Origin: NVTR01 sp036480115
GTDB lineage: Bacteria > Pseudomonadota > Alphaproteobacteria > Rhodobacterales > Rhodobacteraceae
Length of the DNA: 64,000 nt
NCBI GenBank assembly: GCA_965224795.1
Contig: CBDDAE010000001.1
Span: 868,001 to 932,000 of the forward strand
Direction: 5' to 3'
In this document: piece after piece, positions 26,353-35,878 of the stretch
How positions within the stretch are numbered: position 1 is the stretch's first letter
How the letters are laid out: the number at the start of each line of letters is the position of its first letter
The notes under the pieces: generated by a model
Told to the model about the DNA's origin: nothing
The model's database searches: none
The model's input: the letters and a program-made list of their open reading frames with translations, nothing else
Translations under genes and position numbers: made by a program

Positions 26353-27284
26353 CGATAAACGTTCAGTTCAGCGCCCGCCCTGACAGTTGGGATTATTTCA
26401 GGGAACCCCTGAAAACCGCGTTTGCTGGCCATGGCCTGAACGTTGCCCTTAGTCGTGACCACGACCCAGCCAGCGTAGAATACGTGGTTTACGCTCCACA
26501 ATCCGGGCCACAAATGGATTTTCGTATTTTCCCCAATCTGCGTGCTGTTCTTGGCCTGTGGGCCGGGGTTGAACGGATTGTCAATAACGCGACACTGCAA
26601 GTTCCACTCGCTCGGATGGTGGATAGTGGCCTGCAAGAAGGTATGGTGGAATGGGTCACCGGGCATACGCTGCGGTACCATTTAAACATGGACGCCCAAA
26701 TCACTGACCAAAATGGCGTATGGGATCGGGTTTATCCACCCTTGGCGCGGCACAGGCAGATTGGAATTCTTGGATTGGGCGCATTGGGCGGCGCCTGCGC
26801 ATCTGCCCTGGCAGCCCTAAACTTTCAAGTAACAGGCTGGAGTAGGTCGCAAAAAACGTTGGACAACATTCGCTGTCTTTCTGGCCGCGACGGATTGGAT
26901 GAGGTGTTGAAAACCAGTGAGATTCTAGTGCTCCTGTTACCTTTAACAGCCGACACCGATCGCGTAATTGATGCTCGCGCTCTAGCACTGATGCCAAAAG
27001 GGTCGCACATTTTAAACCCCGGGCGCGGCGCACTGATTGATGATGATGCCCTGATTGCATCCCTGGACAGTAGTCATATCGCCCATGCAACTTTGGACGT
27101 TTTTCGGGTTGAACCGCTGCCTGCAGATCATTTCTTTTGGCACCATCCAAAAGTTACTGTCACGCCGCACCTGGCCTCCGAAACCCGTGCCGATACTGCC
27201 GCGGCAGTTATCGCCGACAATATTCAACGTCACGAGGCCGGGCAAAAGATGAAGTTTCTGGTGAATAGAAAATCCGGGTACTGA
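26349..27284 (+). CDS. D-2-hydroxyacid dehydrogenase, GhrA-type
   Basis: 311 aa. A Rossmann domain (GILGLGALGGACA, about residue 136) sits in a D-2-hydroxyacid dehydrogenase frame; the catalytic Arg is in LNPGRGALID, with the Glu in FRVEPLP and the His in TPHLASETR. GhrA enzymes reduce glyoxylate and hydroxypyruvate with NADPH in the cytoplasm. GTG start overlapping the rodA stop (GTGA) makes it the last gene of the elongation operon, an association with no obvious functional reason. Confidence 0.88.
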   Translation: MTINVQFSARPDSWDYFREPLKTAFAGHGLNVALSRDHDPASVEYVVYAPQSGPQMDFRIFPNLRAVLGLWAGVERIVNNATLQVPLARMVDSGLQEGMVEWVTGHTLRYHLNMDAQITDQNGVWDRVYPPLARHRQIGILGLGALGGACASALAALNFQVTGWSRSQKTLDNIRCLSGRDGLDEVLKTSEILVLLLPLTADTDRVIDARALALMPKGSHILNPGRGALIDDDALIASLDSSHIAHATLDVFRVEPLPADHFFWHHPKVTVTPHLASETRADTAAAVIADNIQRHEAGQKMKFLVNRKSGY

Positions 27285-27304
27285 ATACTGGTAATAAATT
27301 TTAG

Positions 27305-27342
27305 TTGACAGTATTTCTATATTTCTAATATTCTAGAAATAT
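27305..27342 (+). promoter_or_regulatory. arsR promoter with overlapping operator; probable leaderless start
   Basis: TTGACA (27305-27310) is followed after 18 bp by TATTCT (27329-27334), which puts the transcription start at or next to the ATG at 27341. No Shine-Dalgarno precedes that ATG, so the mRNA is probably leaderless. A perfect 9-bp inverted repeat, ATATTTCTA (27319-27327) and TAGAAATAT (27334-27342), with a 6-bp spacer covers the -10 region and the first two bases of the start codon. It is the natural autoregulatory operator for the ArsR protein. Confidence 0.7.
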
Positions 27343-27688
27343 GAAAATGAATGACACCCATGATTCTTCGCTGGAAGACGCCGCCTTGGCATTTTCCGCC
27401 CTTGGTTCAGAGCAACGCCTGGGGGTGCTGCGCGCCCTGGTGCGTGCGGGGCCTAAAGGCCTGTCAATTGGCGAACTTGGCGCTGCCACCGGGATCACCG
27501 GGGCGACACTAACCCACCATGTAAAATTCCTGACCCATGCCCAGCTTGTAAAGCAGGTTAAACAGGGCCGCTCGGTCATCTGCGCCGCTGTGGCCTATGA
27601 CACGGTTCAGCGCCTTAGTGAATTTTTACTGTCAGAATGTTGTGCCGATGCGGGCGCACATGGCCATGACCATCACAGGGATCAATAA
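27341..27688 (+). CDS. ArsR/SmtB family transcriptional repressor
   Basis: 115 aa winged-helix protein; the recognition helix region is GELGAATGITGATLTHHVKFL (about residues 47-67), with the wing at KQGRSVICAAV. The C-terminus CCADAGAHGHDHH holds a Cys pair and a His-rich tail that could bind metal or metalloid. It should repress itself and the permease behind it until an inducer binds. Its TAA shares one base with the permease ATG. Confidence 0.92.
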   Translation: MKMNDTHDSSLEDAALAFSALGSEQRLGVLRALVRAGPKGLSIGELGAATGITGATLTHHVKFLTHAQLVKQVKQGRSVICAAVAYDTVQRLSEFLLSECCADAGAHGHDHHRDQ

Positions 27689-28731
27689 TGTCTGACCTTA
27701 GCCCTTCACATACCCATTCCCACGGCCCGCAATCTGGGTTTTTAGGGTCAATCGACAAAACCTGGCTAGTGACGGGCGCAATCTATTTGCTGGTGGCAAT
27801 CTTCGCCACCCACCAATTTTGGCCAACACTAAGTTTCACCATCGGCGCATTCGCCCAAACTTTCGTTTTTATTGCCTTTGCCGTTATGGCGATTGGCTAC
27901 TTGCGGGCCAGCGGTGCAGAAGCCGTGGTTGCCAAGGCGTTTCAGGGCCGCGAGGTCCGTATGATTTTTGTTGCGGCTTTGGTCGGTGGTATAGCCCCGT
28001 TTTGTTCCTGTGAAGTCATTCCTTTTATCGCTGCATTGTTAGCCATGGGTGCGCCGCTATCGGCAGTGATGGCATTTTGGCTGGCTTCCCCGCTGATGGA
28101 CCCAGCAATGTTCTTAATCACCTCCAGCGCTTTGGGTGTGGAATTCGCCATTGCCAAAACTCTGGCAGCGGTCGGACTGGGCCTGTTGGGGGGCTTTGGG
28201 GTCAAAGCCATGACCCCCACCGGGTTCTTTGCCAACCCTTTGAAAGAAGTTACAGCCACGGGCTGTGGTTGCGGCAGCAATAGTTTTGATGGCCAACCAG
28301 TTTGGAAGTTCTGGCAGGAACAGAAACGCCGTGAAGTGTTTCGCCGTGAATCCCTTAAAAATGGTCTGTTCCTGACAAAATGGCTGATACTTGCCTACAC
28401 ATTGGAAAGCCTGATGCTGGCCTATATTCCGGCTGATCTAATTTCTTCAGTGCTGGGCGGCGATGGATTTCAGCCAATATTTTTGGGCGCATTACTGGGC
28501 GGGCCTGCCTATCTGAATGGTTATGCAGCCGTACCCCTGATTGCTGGTTTGCTTGAACAAGGCATGAGTCAGGGTGCAGCGATGTCCTTTGTGCTGGCGG
28601 GTGGTGTCAGCTGTATCCCGGCGGCGGTGGCCGTCTGGGCATTGGTGAAGCCGCGAATATTTATTTCGTATCTTGGGTTTGCTTTTGTAGGGTCAATGAT
28701 CGCCGGAACAATCTGGGCAGCGGTTGCCTAA
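27688..28731 (+). CDS. ArsP-like permease (DUF318/PF03773)
   Basis: 347 aa with about eight membrane helices. The two halves each carry the family signature, the first being GGIAPFCSCEVIPF near residue 105 and the second GGVSCIPAAVAV near 310. Two CGCG cysteines follow the first half. Relatives export organoarsenicals or other thiophilic metal compounds. A His-rich N-terminus (HTHSHG) and coupling to the ArsR repressor fit a metal or metalloid efflux role; the actual substrate is unknown. Confidence 0.88.
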   Translation: MSDLSPSHTHSHGPQSGFLGSIDKTWLVTGAIYLLVAIFATHQFWPTLSFTIGAFAQTFVFIAFAVMAIGYLRASGAEAVVAKAFQGREVRMIFVAALVGGIAPFCSCEVIPFIAALLAMGAPLSAVMAFWLASPLMDPAMFLITSSALGVEFAIAKTLAAVGLGLLGGFGVKAMTPTGFFANPLKEVTATGCGCGSNSFDGQPVWKFWQEQKRREVFRRESLKNGLFLTKWLILAYTLESLMLAYIPADLISSVLGGDGFQPIFLGALLGGPAYLNGYAAVPLIAGLLEQGMSQGAAMSFVLAGGVSCIPAAVAVWALVKPRIFISYLGFAFVGSMIAGTIWAAVA

Positions 28732-28747
28732 CAGACTGGTGTTTCTG

Positions 28748-30448
28748 CTAGCCCAGAAAATTCAGGATCAGCGTCGCACTTAATAGCACCGCAATCCAAA
28801 TCACCATTGAACCAGTCGGCCAAACACTGGCCAAACGCCCCTCAGGCCCGTGGCTATGGTAAAGACCCGCAACGATATTGTTCATGCGCCGTTTCCAAAA
28901 CCCCAACTTAGCGGTCCAAACAGCGGCTACGACTAAGGCCGTTTTGGCGATAACACGAGGGAAAAACCAACGGTAACTCCAGTCCGTATCCAAATTCACC
29001 GCCCGGATTTCCGGCGGATGGATACCAGTGCGCATCAACAGACCAAAGGCCAGCAGCGCAAATAAAAGCAGTTGCAATTGGCCAATAACATGGCTGGTGG
29101 TGTAGGGGATAAAATTGACCTCATAAGGCAACAAAGCATATAGCGGCGCAGGGTAGACACCAATGGCTATACACAGGAATGCCGTCAACCCCATGGCCAG
29201 CAGCATATGTGTTGGGGCTTCGGCCGGACGTTTACCGCTGTCATGGGCAAAGAACATGAAAAACGGGATTTTAATGCCGGAATGTGACAAGACCCCTGCT
29301 GAAGCAAAAATCAATGCCCCCCAAACGATATAGCGCCCTGCCCCCGCAGCCTCATCCAAAATCAACGATTTGGTGACGAAGCCCGAAAAAAGCGGGAAGG
29401 CTGAAATGGAGGCGGCTCCGACAAGACAAAATATCATTGTCAGTGGCATCGTGCGATACAGCCCGCCAAGTTCGGATGCTTTTGAAGTTCCGGTTCGAAA
29501 CAGAACCGATCCAACGGCCATGAATAACAGGGCCTTGTACAGAATATGGGCAAAGGCGTGGCTTGCCGTGCCATTGATCGCCATTTCCGTGCCAATTCCG
29601 ATGCCAACCACCATAAAGCCCAGCTGGTTGTTCAGGCTGTAGGCCAACACTCGGCGCAGGTCGTTTTCAATCTCGGCAAAAAAGATCGGAAACAACGTCA
29701 TCACCACACCGATATAGATCAGAATTTCCGTACCAGCGAAACCACGCGCCAACGCGTAGATTGCCAATTTTGTGGTAAAGGCTGACAGGATCACGGTGCC
29801 GGTTACCGTCGCCGCCGGATAGCTGTCTTGCAACCAGTTATGCAGCAGTGGGAACGCCGCCTTGATGCCAAAGGCTATGAAAATCAGCCATGTGGCCGGG
29901 CTGCCCAGTGTCATCAGCTCAAACGAAATTGATCCGGTATCACGATAGAACAGGGCAACACCAGCAAGCAGGATCACCCCCGAACCAATCTGTATCAACA
30001 GGTAGCGCATACCAGTGAAATAGGCCCCCGGTGTTCGACGTGCCCAGATCAGGAAAACCGACGCAATAGCCGTGCCTTCCCAGTAAAAGAACAGTGAAAT
30101 CAGATCACCGGCGAACACAGCACCGATCGCCGCGCCCGCATATAACAGGGCCGCGACTTGCTGCACTGTATCGCGTAAATGCCAAGCGTAAAGGTTGCCT
30201 AAAAACGCCGCCAGGCAGAAAATCAGCCCGAAAATGCGTGACAGCTTATCAACCCGCATCAGTTCGATATCAAAGCCAAAGAAAGCGGTTAGCGGGCTGA
30301 CATCCATCGCCGCGCCCCATATTTGCAAGGCCGCAATGATGGGGACGAACAACATCCAGCTGGACCGGAACTTGCCAGCCGGTAGAAATGGCACAACTAA
30401 CGCAGCAGCAAAAAACAGGAATGCGGTGGGGACCCCGTCAAGCATCAT
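28748..30448 (-). CDS. Mrp-type antiporter, third NuoL/M/N-like subunit
   Basis: 566 aa with about 15 membrane helices and the proton-conducting-subunit core: WEGTAIASVFLIW (transmembrane Glu) near residue 126, KAAFPLLHNWLQDSYPAATV near 205 and AYSLNNQLGFM near 280. It resembles MnhD/MnhA-type proteins that move H+ in exchange for Na+. Of two adjacent ATG codons (30448, 30445) the first is given. It overlaps the previous small gene by 11 bp and ends the mrp operon, convergent with the permease gene 16 bp away. Confidence 0.85.
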   Translation of the reverse strand: MMLDGVPTAFLFFAAALVVPFLPAGKFRSSWMLFVPIIAALQIWGAAMDVSPLTAFFGFDIELMRVDKLSRIFGLIFCLAAFLGNLYAWHLRDTVQQVAALLYAGAAIGAVFAGDLISLFFYWEGTAIASVFLIWARRTPGAYFTGMRYLLIQIGSGVILLAGVALFYRDTGSISFELMTLGSPATWLIFIAFGIKAAFPLLHNWLQDSYPAATVTGTVILSAFTTKLAIYALARGFAGTEILIYIGVVMTLFPIFFAEIENDLRRVLAYSLNNQLGFMVVGIGIGTEMAINGTASHAFAHILYKALLFMAVGSVLFRTGTSKASELGGLYRTMPLTMIFCLVGAASISAFPLFSGFVTKSLILDEAAGAGRYIVWGALIFASAGVLSHSGIKIPFFMFFAHDSGKRPAEAPTHMLLAMGLTAFLCIAIGVYPAPLYALLPYEVNFIPYTTSHVIGQLQLLLFALLAFGLLMRTGIHPPEIRAVNLDTDWSYRWFFPRVIAKTALVVAAVWTAKLGFWKRRMNNIVAGLYHSHGPEGRLASVWPTGSMVIWIAVLLSATLILNFLG

Positions 30449-30773
30449 GGTCGACCTTGTCCAAACCTGATGCCGGGTAGTCCTCAGAATCAATTGCCTT
30501 GTCAGCGTAGAAATTTTCGGGGCGTTTTATCAAAACGCGAAGCGCCTTGGCCCCAAAGATCACAGCCGCAAAAGCAATGAAGCCAAAGACACCGAAAAAG
30601 CCCGGTAGATGTTCCATTTCGAAGTGACCGTGTTTTTCAAAAGTGAAATCATACAGAAACAGGCCCAAACAAATCGCTCCCAGAATCCAGAACAATTTAT
30701 TGGCACTTCCGGGCCGATCCACCCATAGCAGCAGGCGTCCAATCAAAGGGAACTTATTTGGATCATCTGGCAT
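30438..30773 (-). CDS. Small two-helix membrane protein within the mrp operon
   Basis: 111 aa with two hydrophobic segments (LFWILGAICLGLFLYDF and FFGVFGFIAFAAVIFGAKAL) separated by a short His/Glu loop. I recognise no named family. ATG 30773 was chosen because AGGGG (30779-30783, minus strand) precedes it; upstream codons overlap the previous gene. It is tightly packed between two proton-channel subunits, so it is likely an accessory subunit of the antiporter. Confidence 0.75.
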   Translation of the reverse strand: MPDDPNKFPLIGRLLLWVDRPGSANKLFWILGAICLGLFLYDFTFEKHGHFEMEHLPGFFGVFGFIAFAAVIFGAKALRVLIKRPENFYADKAIDSEDYPASGLDKVDHDA

Positions 30774-30784
30774 TCTTTCCCCTT

Positions 30785-32251
30785 TCATGGCGTTTGAACA
30801 ATTGGTTGCAAAAATTCCTGCACGTTGGAAGCAAAGAAGAACAGCAAGAAACAACCAAACGCAGTGATCGCCGGGGGTAGCCAGCATAGCAAAGGTGCCT
30901 CTGATATACCGTGGCGAACATCCGGGTCAGGTGATTGCAGGAAAAATCCACGTCCAATAATTGGCAAAAGGTAAGCCACATTCAGCAAGGAACTAACCAT
31001 TAGCACCGCAATCATTATCTGCTGCCCGGTGTCAGCGGCCCCCAGGATCAGCAACCATTTTGACCATGATCCCCCTAAAGGCGGTAGCCCTATGATTGAA
31101 AGCGCCCCAATCAGGAACGCCCCAAATGTAATTGGCATAAGACGGCCCAGCCCGTCCATTTGGCTGACAAGGGTTTTGTGGGTCGCTACATAAATTGACC
31201 CTGCACACATGAACAAAGTGATCTTTCCCAAAGCATGGGTAGCAATATGCATTCCGCCACCAAGGGCACCCATGCTTGTGGCCAAGGCCATGCCCAAAGT
31301 GATGTAGGCAAGCTGAGAAATCGTTGAATAGGCCAGTCGGGCTTTCAGGTTGTCCTTTGTCAGCGCCACAACCGACGCAGCAATGATGGTATAGGCAGCC
31401 AGCCACATCAACCATTCAGACGCACCTGTTTCAGCCAGAAAATCAATTCCGAAGATGTAGATGCCCACCTTAAGTAGGGTAAACACGCCCGCCTTCACCA
31501 CTGCCACTGCATGCAACAGCGCCGACACCGGCGTCGGAGCCACCATGGCAGCAGGTAGCCAGCGGTGAAAAGGCATCAGCGCCGCCTTGCCTATCCCGAA
31601 TGCATATAACCCCAACAGCACAGCCACCATCGGCCCGGCAATATGGCCTGATAAAATGCCACCGCGGGTAAAATCCAACGTTCCGGCAATTGTGTATGTC
31701 CAGATCACTGCCACCAACAGCAACCCGATAGAGGTACCCATCAAAATGCCCAGATAGGTGCGCGCGCCGCGTATCGCCTCAGGCGTGCCCTTATGGGCCA
31801 CCAGTGGATATGTTGAAAGTGTCAGTATCTCGTAAAACAAAAACAGTGTGAACATATTGGCCGAAAAAGTCAGGCCCATAACGGCCGCTATGGCCAATGA
31901 AAAGCTGGCGAAAAACCGGGGATGGTTTTCTTCATTGTTGCCGCGCATATAGCCCACGGCGTAAATATGGGTTAGTATCCACAGCCCCGATGCCACCAGT
32001 GCAAAAAGCAGGCCAAGCGGTTCAACATTAAAGGCAATCGACAGCCCCGGCAGTACTTCAAACAGGGTAAGCGGCGCGGTCGTCCCGTTGCCCACATTGC
32101 TAAGGATCGTCATCACCGCGGCAAAAGTAGCAAACGCCGCCCCCAGGGTGACGCCATCACGCAAATCCGGCGCATTTCGCAGCAACAGATTAAGCACAGC
32201 CGCCCCGGTCGGGATAAGTATGCTTAGGATGATCGCAGTGTTCGTATCCAT
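30785..32251 (-). CDS. Mrp-type antiporter, second MnhD-like subunit
   Basis: 488 aa with about 14 membrane helices and the same proton-channel core: FYEILTLSTYPLVAH near residue 142, KAALMPFHRWLPAAMVAPTPVSALLHAVAVVKAGVF near 225 (given in part) and AYSTISQLAYI near 310. It belongs to the NuoL/M/N-MnhA/D superfamily. It begins directly after the mnhD stop, so the operon contains two such subunits in tandem and a third downstream. Confidence 0.88.
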   Translation of the reverse strand: MDTNTAIILSILIPTGAAVLNLLLRNAPDLRDGVTLGAAFATFAAVMTILSNVGNGTTAPLTLFEVLPGLSIAFNVEPLGLLFALVASGLWILTHIYAVGYMRGNNEENHPRFFASFSLAIAAVMGLTFSANMFTLFLFYEILTLSTYPLVAHKGTPEAIRGARTYLGILMGTSIGLLLVAVIWTYTIAGTLDFTRGGILSGHIAGPMVAVLLGLYAFGIGKAALMPFHRWLPAAMVAPTPVSALLHAVAVVKAGVFTLLKVGIYIFGIDFLAETGASEWLMWLAAYTIIAASVVALTKDNLKARLAYSTISQLAYITLGMALATSMGALGGGMHIATHALGKITLFMCAGSIYVATHKTLVSQMDGLGRLMPITFGAFLIGALSIIGLPPLGGSWSKWLLILGAADTGQQIMIAVLMVSSLLNVAYLLPIIGRGFFLQSPDPDVRHGISEAPLLCWLPPAITAFGCFLLFFFASNVQEFLQPIVQTP

Positions 32252-33778
32252 CTACGGCCCCCCTGCCCCAATTCCCGGCAGAAAACCTGCAGACGCCGCC
32301 TGTGCAGCGGCCAGTGTGATCTTGGTATTCAGACCGAAATATATCGTGGCAACGGCCATTGTCCAAAGCGGGATCAACATGGTCAGCGGTACTTCCTGGC
32401 GGATCGCTCCGGTTGCCGGTTGTTTCATGTAAAGCGTTTCAACCACCCGCCAGACATAAATAACCGCCAACAATGATGAAGCTACGATAAGCAAAGCAAT
32501 GGGCCACCAACCCTTTTCCAATGCCCCCTGCACCAATATCCACTTGCTGATAAAACCTGCGGTTCCTGGGATGCCAATCAGGCTAAGTCCGGCAATGACG
32601 ATGGCAAAACTGGTAAACGGCATGGTTTTTCCCATGCCCTCAATCCGCCCATAAAAAGAGCTGCCAGACCGAAACACCAGCGCTCCGACCCCCATGAACA
32701 AGGCGGCTTTGGTGATCCCATGGTTGAAAAGATGCACAATGGCAGCAGTTAATCCGGTTTGTGACAGCAGGCCAATTCCAAGCAATATATACCCAATCTG
32801 GGCAACACTTGAATAGGCCAGCATACGTTTCAGATCGTTCTGGAAAACCGCTATCAGTGACGCTGCAAACATGGCCAGCACCGCTAACGGGATCAAAAGA
32901 TATTTCAATGCCGACAGCCCAAACAGGAATTCCGGCTGAAACACCGTGAACATGAACCGCATCAGCACATAGATCGCGACTTTGGTAGCCGTTGCCGCCA
33001 AAAACGCCGTCACCGCAGATGGCGCATAGGTATACGCATTGGGCAACCACAGGTGCAGCGGGTAAATCGCGGCCTTCAGACCCATACCGACAACAATGAA
33101 CGCGAATGCCGTCTGGGTGGTTCTGTCCGAGCCGTGGATCGAAATGTAACTGGCAATATCTGCCATATTCAAGGTGCCGGTTCCCGCATACAAAAAACCG
33201 ATACCTATGACAAAGAACGTCGCCCCTATGGTGCCCAAAATCAGGTAATCATAGGCCGCGGTCAGGGCCCTTTTATCGCGCTTGGCCCCCATGGAGACCA
33301 AGACATACGTGGATAGCGAAGAGATTTCGAGAAACACAAAAACATTGAAAGCATCGCCGGTGGCCACAACCCCCAGCAGGCCGGAAAGGCACAACAAATA
33401 CATAGTATAGAAAAGCGTATGATGGCGCGCTGGTATTTCTGATTTGATACTTTGGTGAGCAAAAGGCAGAATAATCGTACCTATAGCTGCCACCAGCAAC
33501 AACACAAATGCATTGGCCGCATCAATACGGTATTCAATGCCCAAGGGCGGTGCCCAACCCCCGATTTCATAAGAAATTACACCGCTATCAAGCACTGTTA
33601 ACAATAAGGACAGCGCAATCAGAAAGGCGCTTAGGGCAGCGATAAACGCAATCCCCCAGGCAAGTTTTCGCGAACCGATTAACACAATCAAAGGCGCAGC
33701 AATAAATGGCACGATCACCTGTAAAATTGGCAAGTGATCCGATAGAGTTCGGGCCACGTGGGCGGTATCACCCGACAT
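32252..33778 (-). CDS. mnhD: Na+/H+ antiporter subunit D
   Basis: 508 aa, about 14 membrane helices. NVFVFLEISSLSTYVLVSMG near residue 148 holds the channel glutamate, KAAIYPLHLWLPNAYTYAPS near 230 the channel lysine and AYSSVAQIGYI near 318 the broken-helix motif of MnhD proteins. It conducts H+ in the antiporter complex. ATG 33778 overlaps the mnhC stop by one base. Confidence 0.92.
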   Translation of the reverse strand: MSGDTAHVARTLSDHLPILQVIVPFIAAPLIVLIGSRKLAWGIAFIAALSAFLIALSLLLTVLDSGVISYEIGGWAPPLGIEYRIDAANAFVLLLVAAIGTIILPFAHQSIKSEIPARHHTLFYTMYLLCLSGLLGVVATGDAFNVFVFLEISSLSTYVLVSMGAKRDKRALTAAYDYLILGTIGATFFVIGIGFLYAGTGTLNMADIASYISIHGSDRTTQTAFAFIVVGMGLKAAIYPLHLWLPNAYTYAPSAVTAFLAATATKVAIYVLMRFMFTVFQPEFLFGLSALKYLLIPLAVLAMFAASLIAVFQNDLKRMLAYSSVAQIGYILLGIGLLSQTGLTAAIVHLFNHGITKAALFMGVGALVFRSGSSFYGRIEGMGKTMPFTSFAIVIAGLSLIGIPGTAGFISKWILVQGALEKGWWPIALLIVASSLLAVIYVWRVVETLYMKQPATGAIRQEVPLTMLIPLWTMAVATIYFGLNTKITLAAAQAASAGFLPGIGAGGP

Positions 33779-34203
33779 TAAGCGCGCCCGCCCATAGACT
33801 GTCCATGGGCACGGTTTTCATCCTGTACCATGGCAAATTCAATGCCCAACAATTCATCTTCTTCAATGGTATCAAATTCTTCACGTATTCGCAGGATCAA
33901 TGCCAACCCCAAAGACGTCGTCGCAATACCCACCACAATCGCGGTCAGGATCAAAACATGGGGCAAAGGATTGGAATAGATTACATTCGGGTCAATGTCG
34001 CCATGGGCCGGAAAAATCGGCGCAGTCCCGCCCGTGATCTTACCAAGCGAGATGTAAAACATGAACACAGCGGTCTGAAAAATATTCAGACCCACGATCT
34101 TTTTCACCAGATTGCCCTTGGCTACTACAATGAACAACCCAGTCATCATGAGCACGGTGAACAGCCAGTAATTCAGGTGGCCGATAAAAAATTCCCAGCT
34201 CAT
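33778..34203 (-). CDS. mnhC: Na+/H+ antiporter subunit C
   Basis: 141 aa, three helices, NuoK-like; GLNIFQTAVFMFYISLG and DPLPHVLILTAIVVG-type sequence are typical of MnhC. The frame is open two codons further to ATG 34209, but GAGGA lies 6 nt before ATG 34203 and would touch the earlier one, so 34203 is chosen. It overlaps the mnhB stop. Confidence 0.92.
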   Translation of the reverse strand: MSWEFFIGHLNYWLFTVLMMTGLFIVVAKGNLVKKIVGLNIFQTAVFMFYISLGKITGGTAPIFPAHGDIDPNVIYSNPLPHVLILTAIVVGIATTSLGLALILRIREEFDTIEEDELLGIEFAMVQDENRAHGQSMGGRA

Positions 34204-34643
34204 CACCATTCCTCGTCGCTAATACGCGGAGGTCGACCGGCAAAGGCATAGTAAATCGCGATCATTACGCCTGTCACTGTGATACCTACTCCTGCTTCTA
34301 CAGCAAGAATACCGGTATGCTGGCCATGGGATGGGTGCTCGGGTGAAAAAGCACCATAGTCCAGATAATCAAAGCCAAAAAGCATGCTGACAATACCTGT
34401 GCCCGCATAGACCAAAACGCCCAATGCCATTAGCCGATGAACCATCCATGTCGGAAACACCGCCTGAACCTTTCGCAGACCAAATACGATGCCATACAAA
34501 ATGAATGCGACAGCCATAATCACCCCGGCTTGAAAGCCCCCGCCCGGTGAATAGTCACCATGAAATTGAACGTAAAAAGCAAACAGAATTATAGCACCAA
34601 CCAACAGCTTAGTCACAACCCTTAGGATTAAATGGTGTCGCAT
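34203..34643 (-). CDS. mnhB: Na+/H+ antiporter subunit B
   Basis: 146 aa with four helices and the MnhB hallmark HGDYSPGGGFQAGVIMA near residue 29. It is a small scaffold subunit of the Mrp complex. The ATG at 34643 overlaps the preceding stop (TGATG); GGAGG lies about 10 nt upstream on the minus strand. Confidence 0.92.
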   Translation of the reverse strand: MRHHLILRVVTKLLVGAIILFAFYVQFHGDYSPGGGFQAGVIMAVAFILYGIVFGLRKVQAVFPTWMVHRLMALGVLVYAGTGIVSMLFGFDYLDYGAFSPEHPSHGQHTGILAVEAGVGITVTGVMIAIYYAFAGRPPRISDEEW

Positions 34644-35218
34644 CAACTGTTTACCTCCGGGTCTTCATCTTCCTCATCTTCACGTCTGCGGCGTCCTTGT
34701 AACCCAGATATCAGTACCAACACGCCTGCCCCAGCCGTAAAAACAACAGCCGTTTCACCAAGCGTGTCATAGCCCCGATAACTGGCCAATATCGCTGTCA
34801 CAACATTTGGCACATCGATGTCATGGGGGCTGTTTTCCATGTACTGGGCAGCCACACCCAACTGAGCGGGCGCATTGGCGTCACCAAAATTTGGCATATC
34901 CAGCGTGCCATAAATAATCGCAGCACCCGTGATGGTTACAACTGTCAGAGGCAGCACAATGGAACGACTGGACTGTTTTTCGGTGCGCGATGTCAGGGCA
35001 AGCGTGGCCAACATCAAAACGGTCGAAATCCCCGCGCCAACCGCAGCCTCAGTAAAGGCCACATCGACCGCATCCAGCGTTACAAATAGTAATGCGGACA
35101 ACAGACTGAAAACCCCGGAAAGCATCACCATGGCAAACAGGCGGCGAATGGTGACAACGGCAATGGCAGTAGCCACCAACATTGTGAACAAAACCAAATT
35201 GATTAGTGTTTCAATCAT
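34643..35218 (-). CDS. DUF4040/MbhD-MbhE-like antiporter subunit
   Basis: 191 aa, five to six helices, with an acidic C-terminal tail (RRREDEEDEDPE). LSALLFVTLDAVDVAFTEAAVGAGIS near residue 40 is the DUF4040 segment also found at the C-terminus of MnhA. In mrp operons without a long MnhA, this stand-alone protein supplies that part. It overlaps mnhG by 8 bp. Confidence 0.87.
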   Translation of the reverse strand: MIETLINLVLFTMLVATAIAVVTIRRLFAMVMLSGVFSLLSALLFVTLDAVDVAFTEAAVGAGISTVLMLATLALTSRTEKQSSRSIVLPLTVVTITGAAIIYGTLDMPNFGDANAPAQLGVAAQYMENSPHDIDVPNVVTAILASYRGYDTLGETAVVFTAGAGVLVLISGLQGRRRREDEEDEDPEVNS

Positions 35219-35588
35219 CTAGCGCCTCGGACCTAACAGTATCTTCGCCATCAAGTTGATCCGGCAATGCACCTGAAAGGTCTTTACTTTCCGTTGGGCG
35301 AAGTCCGGTTACCAGCGCCGCATTGGCAATCGCGTGCGTTGATGTGGGACCGGTGATGAATAGAAAGGCGCCAATAATCAATAGCTTGACAGTAATCAAT
35401 GTTGTACCGGCCTGCAGGCACATGCCAACAATCAGTAGTATTGCACCCGCAGAATCTGTGATGGATGCGGCATGCAAACGCGACCAGAAATCCGGGAACC
35501 TTAACGTCCCGACTGCTCCTATGACCACGAACACAGAACCCGAGACTATGAAAATCCAACTTAGGATCAGGATAGCGGTTTCTATCAT
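35211..35588 (-). CDS. mnhG: Na+/H+ antiporter subunit G
   Basis: 125 aa, three helices; GAVGTLRFPDFWSRLHAASITDSAGA is the MnhG/PhaG core (about residues 24-49). A hydrophilic acidic tail of about 30 residues follows. It overlaps mnhF upstream by an ATGA and the DUF4040 gene downstream. Confidence 0.92.
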   Translation of the reverse strand: MIETAILILSWIFIVSGSVFVVIGAVGTLRFPDFWSRLHAASITDSAGAILLIVGMCLQAGTTLITVKLLIIGAFLFITGPTSTHAIANAALVTGLRPTESKDLSGALPDQLDGEDTVRSEALDD

Positions 35589-35878
35589 TGCGACGCTTCC
35601 TGATCATCTTGAAACTGGGAGATATCGCCAATAGCGCGGTATCGGAAATACTTTAGAATCGCGATGGTTCCGACAAAATTAATAAGCGCATAAAGCAATG
35701 CAATATCCAAAAAATCAGGCCTACCATTTAGGAACCCAAGTGCGCCGATGAAAAGAACTGTATGGGTGCCAAAAGAATTCACTGCTAAAACCCGGTCATA
35801 TAGCGTCGGGCCGGAATACAACCTGATCAACACCAGAACCATTGCGACGAACAGGGCAACAATTACCAGGACAAACAC
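35585..35878 (-). CDS. mnhF: Na+/H+ antiporter subunit F
   Basis: 97 aa, three helices, with RLYSGPTLYDRVLAVNSFGT (residues 19-38) typical of MnhF. GTG start at 35878 shares one base with the mnhE TAG; GGAGG (35885-35889 on the minus strand) is 6 nt away. Confidence 0.92.
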   Translation of the reverse strand: MFVLVIVALFVAMVLVLIRLYSGPTLYDRVLAVNSFGTHTVLFIGALGFLNGRPDFLDIALLYALINFVGTIAILKYFRYRAIGDISQFQDDQEASQ

